NCBI GenBank assembly: GCA_964630665.1
Contig: CAZVVN010000081.1
Location: 1 to 13,228 of the forward strand
DNA length: 13,228 nucleotides
Reading direction: 5' to 3'
Origin: UBA9619 sp964630665
GTDB taxonomy: Bacteria; Pseudomonadota; Gammaproteobacteria; Arenicellales; UBA868
A model generated the notes under the pieces. The model saw only the letters and a program-made list of their open reading frames with translations, was not told the DNA's origin and did not search any database. Shown here piece by piece: positions 6,618-12,767 of the stretch (within the stretch, counting starts at the first letter, position 1; the number at the start of each line of letters is the position of its first letter). The position numbers were made by a program, and so were the translations under genes.

Positions 6618-7031
6618 ATGCCCGGCCATCCACGCCCGACAAAGATCCTTCTGCACAAGGCATCCCGCGTTCTGGAAGTCGACTTCGACGATGGCAGTCA
6701 TTTCGACCTGTCCTGTGAATATCTGCGGGTGTTTTCTCCCTCGGCGGAGGTCCGGGGCCACGGGCCCGGGCAGGAAGTCCTGCAGCACGGCAAGGAAAAT
6801 GTCGGCATCGACCAGGTCGAGCCGCAGGGTGCCTATGCGGTGCGCCTGCACTTCGACGACGGGCACCACACCGGCATCTATTCCTGGGAGACCTTGTATG
6901 AGCTGGGCTCGCATTTCGACACCTACTGGCCGGAATATCTCTCTCGCCTGAGCCAGGCCGGTCTTTCCCGGCGACCAGCCAACGGCGGCATTGCGCTGAC
7001 CGTTACCAATCCGGCCCCGTCCAAGAACTGA
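6618..7031 (+). CDS. DUF971 (gamma-butyrobetaine hydroxylase-like N-terminal domain) protein
   Basis: A 137-residue stand-alone DUF971/GBBH-like_N protein, normal for the family. The core block is easily recognised: PTKILLHKASRVLEVDFDDG (7-26), FDLSCEYLRVFSPSAEVRGHG (29-49), the VGIDQVEP segment (62-69) and LHFDDGHHTGIYSWETLYELG (77-97). The same domain forms the N-terminus of gamma-butyrobetaine hydroxylase and occurs alone in many proteobacteria, commonly beside hslU or ubiE; its biochemical role is not well settled. The ATG at 6618 has AGGA about 10 bases upstream. It runs opposite to both flanking operons and probably forms a two-gene unit with the next gene. The C-terminal 25 residues beyond the domain are low in structure and variable. 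Confidence 0.9.
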   Translation: MPGHPRPTKILLHKASRVLEVDFDDGSHFDLSCEYLRVFSPSAEVRGHGPGQEVLQHGKENVGIDQVEPQGAYAVRLHFDDGHHTGIYSWETLYELGSHFDTYWPEYLSRLSQAGLSRRPANGGIALTVTNPAPSKN

Positions 7032-7062
7032 TTTCTGCCACCCATCAGCCTCGAGAAACTCC

Positions 7063-7452
7063 ATGACCGGCATTGACCCTACGATCGCAGGGCAGCTGGC
7101 ACGCTTCAGCAGAGCGTTCAACAGTAATAACGTCGCTGAAGCTGCAAGATGCGTCACCGATGACTTTGTCTGGATCTACTATGAGGGTCCCGATCGTCCC
7201 GAGGGCCGGGTGATCCGGGGTGTGGAAGCCGCCTGCGCTGCGGTCGTCGAGCGAGCCAGTCGCCTCTCCAGAGCGATCGTCTTCACTGAGTCACGGCAAT
7301 ATCAGTGCGGCGAGAGCGTATTCGTGACCTACAGGGCCAGTGGCGAATTTCGTGATAGCGGGCCGTTTGATGTCCGGGCCGTCGATATCTACACGTTTCG
7401 CGGCGACAAGCTCTTATCCAAGGACACTTACTGGAAGATCATCACCCGCTGA
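7063..7452 (+). CDS. SnoaL-like/NTF2-fold protein
   Basis: A 129-residue protein with the cone-shaped SnoaL/nuclear transport factor 2 pattern: helices IAGQLARFSRAFNSNNVAEAARC (8-30), then TDDFVWIYYEGPD (32-44), the helix IRGVEAACAAVVERASRL (51-68), and three long C-terminal strands, FVTYRASGEF, FDVRAVDIYTFRGDKL and SKDTYWKIITR. Members are polyketide cyclases, ketosteroid isomerase-like enzymes, dehydratases or non-catalytic binding proteins; I cannot choose among them. Its ATG lies 31 bp after the DUF971 gene, with only a weak GAG upstream, so it is probably cotranscribed with it. Its stop codon directly abuts the stop of the minus-strand membrane protein, with no room for a separate terminator. 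Confidence 0.8.
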   Translation: MTGIDPTIAGQLARFSRAFNSNNVAEAARCVTDDFVWIYYEGPDRPEGRVIRGVEAACAAVVERASRLSRAIVFTESRQYQCGESVFVTYRASGEFRDSGPFDVRAVDIYTFRGDKLLSKDTYWKIITR

Positions 7453-7653
7453 TCACTTGCCTTCCAGTCGGGACAGTATCATCGGTACTACAAACAGGAT
7501 CGGCAGTCCAAGCCAGTGCCAGTGAAGGTGCTGCTGGATACCGCTGCCGAATGAAATCTGCTCACCCACGACATCCGGCGGCAGGAACAGCGTACTGAAA
7601 TAAAGCCAGAATGGCAGCCAGGCGATGTACCAGATAAAAACCCACAACGTCAT
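7453..7653 (-). CDS. Small two-helix membrane protein, unknown function
   Basis: A 66-residue, very hydrophobic and aromatic-rich protein that I do not recognise. An N-terminal membrane segment covers about residues 2-24 (rich in Trp, Phe, Tyr and Leu), followed by a loop (PPDVVGEQISFGSGIQQ) and a His/Trp-rich stretch HLHWHWLG (42-49), then a second membrane segment LPILFVVPMILSRL. The clustered His residues next to the membrane could bind a metal or haem, but this is speculation. The start is well supported: GAGGAGG at 7658-7664 lies 4 bases before the ATG. It is the last gene of the right-hand operon after the Rieske gene, so an accessory role in electron delivery or transport for that oxygenase is possible. 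Confidence 0.7.
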   Translation of the reverse strand: MTLWVFIWYIAWLPFWLYFSTLFLPPDVVGEQISFGSGIQQHLHWHWLGLPILFVVPMILSRLEGK

Positions 7654-7750
7654 GGCGCCTCCTCAGAGCCCGTTACGGTGATAAATCCAGTCGACCTTAT
7701 TGGACACCAATTGGAGCTGATCATCAATACCTGGGCCGTCCGGATGGGGA

Positions 7751-8893
7751 TCAGGACTCCGACGGTACGGTGCGATTCACAGCCAGCCGCTCAGCGGCCC
7801 AGCGGTGAAACGCAGCAGTTGCAGTATCCATGACCGGTGACAGTACACCCCCGTCAAAGCCAGGTGAGGCCCGGCCCTTCTGCATGCCCGTCACAGCGCT
7901 GACGTCCTCCTGGAAAACCCGGGTCCAGAAGGCGTGCTGCTCGGACCGCCGGGACCGGTGTCTTTCTGCCAGAGCGCTGTCGCCGGCACAGTAAAGACGC
8001 GTTTCTTCGCGGGTGCGATCATAGGCCAGTGGAATTACCACCATGACGAACAGGTGATCGGCCTGCAAACCCAGCAGCGTGTTCGGGAAAAGTGCCGGGT
8101 ATTCCGCTTCACCAAGAGATTGCGGCGGCCAGTCCGAAAAGACCGGCAGGTGCTCTCCAGCCCCGATGTCCAGGTTGTAACTGTGAGCCAACTGACCGGC
8201 GAAGTGATCCGAGATATAGATCTCGTGTGCAGTGAGCGGTGAGATCGTGTTCAAGTCGGGATGCACCGTCGGCAGATGATAGGCCTCCAGGAAGTTTTCA
8301 ACTGCAAGCTTCCAGTTGGTGTTCAGCTCGAAGGTGATCGAGCTATGGTCCGGTGCACAACGCAGCTCCCGGGGACCGGTTGCGCCCCACAGATCGGCCC
8401 AGCGTTTTTCCAGGGGCTCGATGAATTGATCAAACGGGCCGGCCTCGCCATCGAGGTTCACGAACACCAGGTCGTTCCACAGTGCTGATCGAACGGCCAG
8501 CAGCGGATATTTCGAACGCTCGAATCCGGACGCGTCGTGCACACCGCTGCCACCGATGTGTGGTGTACGCAGCAAAGTCCCATCCAGCGCGTAGGTCCAG
8601 GAGTGATAAGGGCAGCGGAGCGACTGACCGAGCGTTCCCGGTTTGGTCACCAGAATATGGCCGCGGTGACGGCAGACGTTATGAAAAACGCGCAGCCCAC
8701 CATCTTTGCCACGCACCAGAAGCAGCGGTAGTTCCATGAACTCAAGTGGGTACACGTCTCCCGGCGCCGGGACATCCGAAGCGAAGCCGATGCAAACCCA
8801 CATTGGCGCGAATATCTTCTGCCGCTCAGCGACAAAATCCTGCCGGTTGTTGTAGTAGCGGTTGGGCAGCCCGCGATCCAGCCCGTCTATCAT
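7751..8893 (-). CDS. Rieske non-haem iron oxygenase, alpha (catalytic) subunit
   Basis: A 380-residue ring-hydroxylating/demethylating oxygenase alpha subunit. The Rieske 2Fe-2S site is intact: Cys74-x-His76 in NVCRHRG and Cys94-x2-His97 in RCPYHSW. The mononuclear iron site is NWKLAVENFLEAYHLPTVHP (193-212), with His206 and His211 as ligands, and Asp330 in the QEDVSAVTGMQKG segment is the likely third ligand. The bridging acid that links the Rieske and iron centres is Glu203, where naphthalene dioxygenase has Asp; a Glu there is known from carnitine monooxygenase CntA and glycine betaine demethylase-type enzymes. Substrate unknown. The ATG at 8893 forms an ATGA overlap with the stop of the MDR gene. 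No ferredoxin or flavin/2Fe-2S reductase partner is encoded in the window. Confidence 0.93.
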   Translation of the reverse strand: MIDGLDRGLPNRYYNNRQDFVAERQKIFAPMWVCIGFASDVPAPGDVYPLEFMELPLLLVRGKDGGLRVFHNVCRHRGHILVTKPGTLGQSLRCPYHSWTYALDGTLLRTPHIGGSGVHDASGFERSKYPLLAVRSALWNDLVFVNLDGEAGPFDQFIEPLEKRWADLWGATGPRELRCAPDHSSITFELNTNWKLAVENFLEAYHLPTVHPDLNTISPLTAHEIYISDHFAGQLAHSYNLDIGAGEHLPVFSDWPPQSLGEAEYPALFPNTLLGLQADHLFVMVVIPLAYDRTREETRLYCAGDSALAERHRSRRSEQHAFWTRVFQEDVSAVTGMQKGRASPGFDGGVLSPVMDTATAAFHRWAAERLAVNRTVPSES

Positions 8894-9864
8894 GGCGTCA
8901 GGATGACTTTTCCGATCGCTCTGCGCCCGGAGATCTGGTCGAAGGCTTCAAGAAACTGATCCAGTGAGTAGGCCCCTGCCACATGTGGCCTGATGGCACC
9001 TTGTTCGAACAGCTCAAACAGTTCCTGCATATTCTGTGCGTGGGCAATCGGCTCGCGCTTGGTCCACGACCCCCAGAACACACCAACAGCCGACGCGCCT
9101 TTGAGCAACGGCAGATTCAGTGGTAACTTGGGAATGGGGCCGGCGGCAAATCCAATGACCAGGTAACGGCCATCCCAGGCGATCCCGCGGAAGGCCGCCT
9201 CGGCCAGATCACCTCCGACCGGATCATAGATTACATTCGCACCGATACCGTCGGTCAGTTCCTTGATCCGTGCCTTGAGATCCTCGCTGGCATAGTTGAT
9301 GCATTCGTGGGCACCGTGCGCGCGGGTAACATGGAGTTTCTGGTCGCTACTGGCTGCCGCAATGACCCGTGCACCCATCGCCGCACCAATTTCAACTGCG
9401 GAAAGTCCGACACCGCCTGCAGCGCCCAGCACCAGCAAAGTGTCACCGCTCTTGAGAGCGGCACGCTGTTTAAGTGCGTAATAGGAAGTGCCATAGACGA
9501 TCGTCAGGCCGGCTGCCTGCTCAAAACTCATGGAATCCGGAATCGGAGTGGCGGCCCCGGCTGGCACGGCAACAGCTTCGGCAAAGGCACCGGTCAGCTC
9601 ATTGAAACAGACCCGGTCGCCAACCGCGAGCCCCTCGGTCTGATCGCCTAACTCCGTCACGACCCCGGCGCCTTCGCTACCGGGTACGAACGGCAGCGGC
9701 GGTTTAAACTGATACTGGCCGCGGACGCACAACAGGTCAGGGAAGTTGAGCCCAGCCGCCCTGACATCGATCAAGACCTCTCCGGCAGCCGGCACAGGTC
9801 TATCAATGTTCTCAAGTCTCAGATCTGTCTCGGGCCCGAATGTACGGCAGTAGAGCGCTTTCAT
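8890..9864 (-). CDS. Zinc-independent MDR family NAD(P)H oxidoreductase (quinone oxidoreductase-like)
   Basis: A 324-residue medium-chain dehydrogenase/reductase. The N-terminal GroES-like domain shows NFPDLLCVRGQY (40-51) and PFVPGSEGAGVV (58-69). The catalytic zinc motif GHE of alcohol dehydrogenases is replaced by PGSEG, so the enzyme is zinc-independent, like quinone oxidoreductases, enoyl reductases and YhdH-type proteins. The nucleotide-binding motif LGAAGGVG is at 146-153, followed by SSDQK at 172-176, and IYDPVGG lies further on. The likely reaction is NAD(P)H-dependent reduction of an activated double bond or quinone. The ATG at 9864 shares one base with the thiolase stop (TGATG) and has GAGG 7 bases upstream; an in-frame start at 9912 inside the thiolase is unlikely. 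It overlaps the Rieske gene by 4 bp, but it lacks the Fe-S domain expected of a Rieske reductase. Confidence 0.88.
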   Translation of the reverse strand: MKALYCRTFGPETDLRLENIDRPVPAAGEVLIDVRAAGLNFPDLLCVRGQYQFKPPLPFVPGSEGAGVVTELGDQTEGLAVGDRVCFNELTGAFAEAVAVPAGAATPIPDSMSFEQAAGLTIVYGTSYYALKQRAALKSGDTLLVLGAAGGVGLSAVEIGAAMGARVIAAASSDQKLHVTRAHGAHECINYASEDLKARIKELTDGIGANVIYDPVGGDLAEAAFRGIAWDGRYLVIGFAAGPIPKLPLNLPLLKGASAVGVFWGSWTKREPIAHAQNMQELFELFEQGAIRPHVAGAYSLDQFLEAFDQISGRRAIGKVILTP

Positions 9865-11066
9865 CACAGCACCTCGAAAAGGCCAGCAGCTCCCATGCCA
9901 CCGCCGACACACATTGTGCAGACCACGTATTTCGCAGCGCGTCGTTTCCCCTCGATCAGGGCATGTCCGACCATGCGCGCACCCGACATCCCGTAAGGGT
10001 GCCCGATAGAGATCGACCCTCCACTGACATTGAGGCAGTCATTCGGGATACCCAGCTTATCTCTGCAGTAAATAACCTGTACGGCGAAAGCTTCGTTCAA
10101 CTCCCAGAGATCGATATCATCCATGCCAAGACCGTTTGCTTTGAGCAGCTTGGGTACGGCGTAGACCGGGCCGATTCCCATCTCATCCGGTTCGACTCCT
10201 GCCACGGCGATCCCCCGGTAGGCGCCCAATGGTTGCAGCCCGCGTTTCTCGGCCTCTCGCGCCTCCATCAGCACCGACGCCGCAGCACCATCCGACAGCT
10301 GGGAGGCATTACCGGCCGTAATGCATTTGCCCTCTGGGATCTTCAGACCATCGGCGAACACCGGTGGCAAACCAGCCAGCGCTTCGAGCGTCGTGCCCGG
10401 TCGATTACCCTCATCTTGTTCAAGCGATACTTCGACATCGCTGACTGTGCCGCTCTGCCGGTCAGTCGATTTCATCACCGAGGCAAGCGGCACGATCTCG
10501 TCGTCGAACCGGCCCGCCAACTGGGCCTCGTGGGTCCGGGTCTGTGACTGGACCGCGTATTCATCCTGGTCCTCGCGGCTTATTTTGTAACGCTCGGCGA
10601 CAATTTCAGCGGTCTCGAGCATAGTCATGTAAAGATCAGGCCTGTGCTCAGTGATCCAGTTGTCATTGGCACAAAACCGATTCATATTGTTGTTCTGAAC
10701 CAGCGAGATGCTCTCGAGTCCACCGCCGACCGTGATGTTCATCCCATCGGCGACGATCTGCTTGGCGGCGGTCGCGATGGCCATCATACCGGACGCACAC
10801 TGCCTATCCACCGACATTCCGGAAACGGTAACCGGTAATCCGGCGCGTATCAGCGACTGCCGGGCGATGTTCGACCCTGTCGTACCCTGCTGCAGGGCCG
10901 CACCTATGACTACATCATCGATTTCAACGGGCTCCACACCGGCCCGGTCGATGGCACGGCTGATACTGTGGCCACCGAGCTCCGGCCCCGAAGTGTCATT
11001 GAAGGCGCCCCGGTAGGCCCGACCGATGGGTGTTCTTGCGGTGGAAACAATAACCGCTTCGCGCAT
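9864..11066 (-). CDS. Thiolase (acetyl-CoA C-acyltransferase family)
   Basis: A 400-residue thiolase with the complete active site: nucleophile Cys90 in DRQCASGM, the NEAFA box at 324-328, His356 in GGSISIGHPYGMSGAR (349-364) and Cys386 in CTMCVGGGMG. It cleaves a 3-oxoacyl-CoA with CoA to release acetyl-CoA or propionyl-CoA, in the cytosol. The GHPYGMSGAR variant departs slightly from the usual GHPLGASGAR, which may mark a specialised subgroup. The ATG at 11066 has AGGAG at 11074-11078 with 7 bases of spacing, 13 bp after the thioesterase stop. Its stop overlaps the MDR gene by one base. In this operon it probably performs the last step of a beta-oxidation-type cycle started by the acyl-CoA dehydrogenase. 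Confidence 0.95.
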   Translation of the reverse strand: MREAVIVSTARTPIGRAYRGAFNDTSGPELGGHSISRAIDRAGVEPVEIDDVVIGAALQQGTTGSNIARQSLIRAGLPVTVSGMSVDRQCASGMMAIATAAKQIVADGMNITVGGGLESISLVQNNNMNRFCANDNWITEHRPDLYMTMLETAEIVAERYKISREDQDEYAVQSQTRTHEAQLAGRFDDEIVPLASVMKSTDRQSGTVSDVEVSLEQDEGNRPGTTLEALAGLPPVFADGLKIPEGKCITAGNASQLSDGAAASVLMEAREAEKRGLQPLGAYRGIAVAGVEPDEMGIGPVYAVPKLLKANGLGMDDIDLWELNEAFAVQVIYCRDKLGIPNDCLNVSGGSISIGHPYGMSGARMVGHALIEGKRRAAKYVVCTMCVGGGMGAAGLFEVL

Positions 11067-11079
11067 GCTTGCTCTCCTG

Positions 11080-11952
11080 TTAACTGTCTGTCCGGTACCA
11101 GACGATCTGCTGGGTCGTGGCCATCAGACGCCCGTTGCGACTCCATATTGTCGCATGCTGATCGTAGAAGCCTCGACCACCGCGGGCACCGCGGCAGTCG
11201 ATCAGCAGGTAGTCCGAACCGCTATCTGCGAAGTCCGCCATTGTCGCGTGCAGATAGATGGTCATCGAGACCGTCGCGACGGGCACCTGCCGCTCAATCA
11301 CATAGAACAGTCGTGGCATCGGGGTATCGGCCAGTGCCACCAGCGCAACACTGTCGAGCGGACGGTCTGGCGTGAAACGCACCCAGGCTGACGAGTGCGT
11401 GTCGCGGCTGCCGGAAAAAAGATGATTTACTGCGGGTCTGATTTCGATGACACGGGACCAGGCCAGCGGCAACTCGATCCGGGTACACACCTCGGGCGAG
11501 GGCACCCCGGGACAGTCGCCCTCGACCCACTCCAGCGTGTCGCGCCGGCGGGCCAGGACCGCAGTGGAACGATTGGTAAGGGTGCCACTGTCTTCAGAAG
11601 CCAGGCCGGCACGCCAGAACTCAGTCCCCCGACCCGATCGGTCACTGTGCACCGTGATGTGCAGTGGCCCATCCGGTACAGCAGACAGAAAATCCGTCGT
11701 TATCGAAACCAGCTCCATGCCAGGCCTGGCGCAGCGCAGCATTGCCCGGGCCAGGATTGCCGCGCTCCAGCCCCCGTAGGGATCGCTGATATTCTTGAAC
11801 TGTGGGTGAACTTGGGTCGAAAACGCCCAGTTACCGTCTTTATCTTCCAGTGACTCGAGTGCGGTGGCCACATCAAAGACATGCGTCTTGTGGGCATCTG
11901 GATCGCTATCCCCTGCCGGGCTATCCGCGCCGTCAGGTCTCCTCTCGGCCAT
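11080..11952 (-). CDS. Acyl-CoA thioesterase, double-hotdog (TesB-like) family
   Basis: A protein of about 290 residues with two hotdog halves. The first half carries FKNISDPYGGWSAAILARAM (52-71, counted from the chosen start), the YGGW helix being typical of TesB/4HBT_3 proteins; the second half ends with YLLIDCRGARGGRGFYDQHA and GRLMATTQQIVWYR, as in acyl-CoA thioesterase II. The Asp expected early in the second half (Asp204 in TesB) is not obvious in VSMTIYLHA, so catalysis may differ. It should hydrolyse an acyl-CoA to the free acid. The start is uncertain: the ATG at 11952 avoids overlap with the upstream gene by 13 bp, while GTG or TTG starts at 11982, 11988 and 11991 would overlap it; none has a strong ribosome-binding site. 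The first 25 residues are disordered-looking and acidic. Confidence 0.8.
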   Translation of the reverse strand: MAERRPDGADSPAGDSDPDAHKTHVFDVATALESLEDKDGNWAFSTQVHPQFKNISDPYGGWSAAILARAMLRCARPGMELVSITTDFLSAVPDGPLHITVHSDRSGRGTEFWRAGLASEDSGTLTNRSTAVLARRRDTLEWVEGDCPGVPSPEVCTRIELPLAWSRVIEIRPAVNHLFSGSRDTHSSAWVRFTPDRPLDSVALVALADTPMPRLFYVIERQVPVATVSMTIYLHATMADFADSGSDYLLIDCRGARGGRGFYDQHATIWSRNGRLMATTQQIVWYRTDS

Positions 11953-11965
11953 CCGTTTCTGCGCG

Positions 11966-12757
11966 TCAGATGGGCTGACCACGCTCACCAATCATCTTGC
12001 GCCGGAACTTGCGCATACCGCCCAACCAGCGATCACGCTGGCTGGCCCGCATAACTTCATACTCGGCGACCCTTGGATGCGGCAGGGCAAAAAAACTTTT
12101 TTCCTCGATCGCAGTAAGAGTGACCTCGGCCACGGCTTCAGGCTCAACAATGCCATCGACCCCCGCGATCCCGCCATCCTCGCTGTCACCGAGCATAGCG
12201 GTACGTACTCCCTGTGGACAGACACAGACGACCTGCAGGCCTTCGTCACCGTGTGCAATTGCGAGACTCTCAGCAAAAGCGACGGCAGCGTGCTTGGTCG
12301 CGGTATAGGGTGCGGCTCCGATCTGGGCCAGCAGCCCGGCAGCGGAGGCAACGATCACAAATACGCCTCCGCCCCGCTCGCGCATGACAGGCCATGCGTG
12401 GCGCGCTCCGCGGACCGCACCCATAAGGTTGATCTCAAACGCAGTTTGCCATACCCCGTCGTCTGTACCGGCAGCGTCCCAGCTGGGCTCGTCCGTCAGC
12501 AGGACACCGGCATTAGACACGTAAACATCGACCGGACCGAGTCGGGCACCGGTCTCGCAAACAAAACCGGCCACCTGGTCTTCTACGCCGACGTCGACCG
12601 TCATACCCAACCCCGAGAACGCCTCGGCTGCAGCTTCAGCGCCTTGCAGATCTGCAATCGCGATTTTGCCGCCCCGTTGATGGAACGCCCGTGCCAGGGC
12701 CAACCCGATACCCTGTGCACCACCCGTGATCGCGACCACCTTGTCTGCATAATCCAT
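11966..12757 (-). CDS. Short-chain dehydrogenase/reductase (SDR)
   Basis: A 263-residue classical SDR. The cofactor motif TGGAQGIG is at 11-18, and Asp36 in IADLQ points to NAD(H) rather than NADP(H). The structural SNAG motif is at 81-84, and the catalytic tetrad is complete: Asn110, Ser138, Tyr151 and Lys155 (YTATK). After it, PQGVRTAM matches the usual P-G-x-x-x-T substrate-loop entry. It probably oxidises a secondary alcohol, such as a 3-hydroxyacyl-CoA or a ring hydroxyl, ahead of the thiolase. The basic C-terminus (WLGGMRKFRRKMIGER) is an extension of about 25 residues beyond the usual core. The ATG at 12757 has an excellent AGGAGG site overlapping the stop of the acyl-CoA dehydrogenase gene, so the two are likely coupled. 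Confidence 0.93.
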   Translation of the reverse strand: MDYADKVVAITGGAQGIGLALARAFHQRGGKIAIADLQGAEAAAEAFSGLGMTVDVGVEDQVAGFVCETGARLGPVDVYVSNAGVLLTDEPSWDAAGTDDGVWQTAFEINLMGAVRGARHAWPVMRERGGGVFVIVASAAGLLAQIGAAPYTATKHAAVAFAESLAIAHGDEGLQVVCVCPQGVRTAMLGDSEDGGIAGVDGIVEPEAVAEVTLTAIEEKSFFALPHPRVAEYEVMRASQRDRWLGGMRKFRRKMIGERGQPI

Positions 12758-12761
12758 AGGT

Positions 12762-12767
12762 CCTCCT
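12762..12767 (-). promoter_or_regulatory. Strong Shine-Dalgarno AGGAGG overlapping the upstream stop codon
   Basis: AGGAGG on the minus strand starts two bases inside the TAG stop of the acyl-CoA dehydrogenase (12766-12768) and lies 4 bases before the ATG of the SDR. This fixes the SDR start and suggests translational coupling of the two genes. Confidence 0.7.

Noticed and set aside
6618..7031. Gamma-butyrobetaine hydroxylase
   Set aside because: Only the N-terminal-like DUF971 domain is present; the catalytic 2-oxoglutarate/Fe(II) domain with its HxD motif is absent and no room for it exists before the next gene.
7650..7724. A 24-codon ATG frame ending in ATGA overlap with the 66-residue membrane protein
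   Set aside because: Its product looks unlike a protein, the upstream AGG is weak, and a competing frame in the same space looks more coding-like; the overlap may be chance.
7751..8893. 3-ketosteroid 9-alpha-hydroxylase (KshA) as the identity of the Rieske protein
   Set aside because: The length is similar, but the iron-site segment NWKLAVENFLEAYH differs from the KshA type, which has a Asp-x-x-H-F pattern; a steroid role is not supported by this protein alone.
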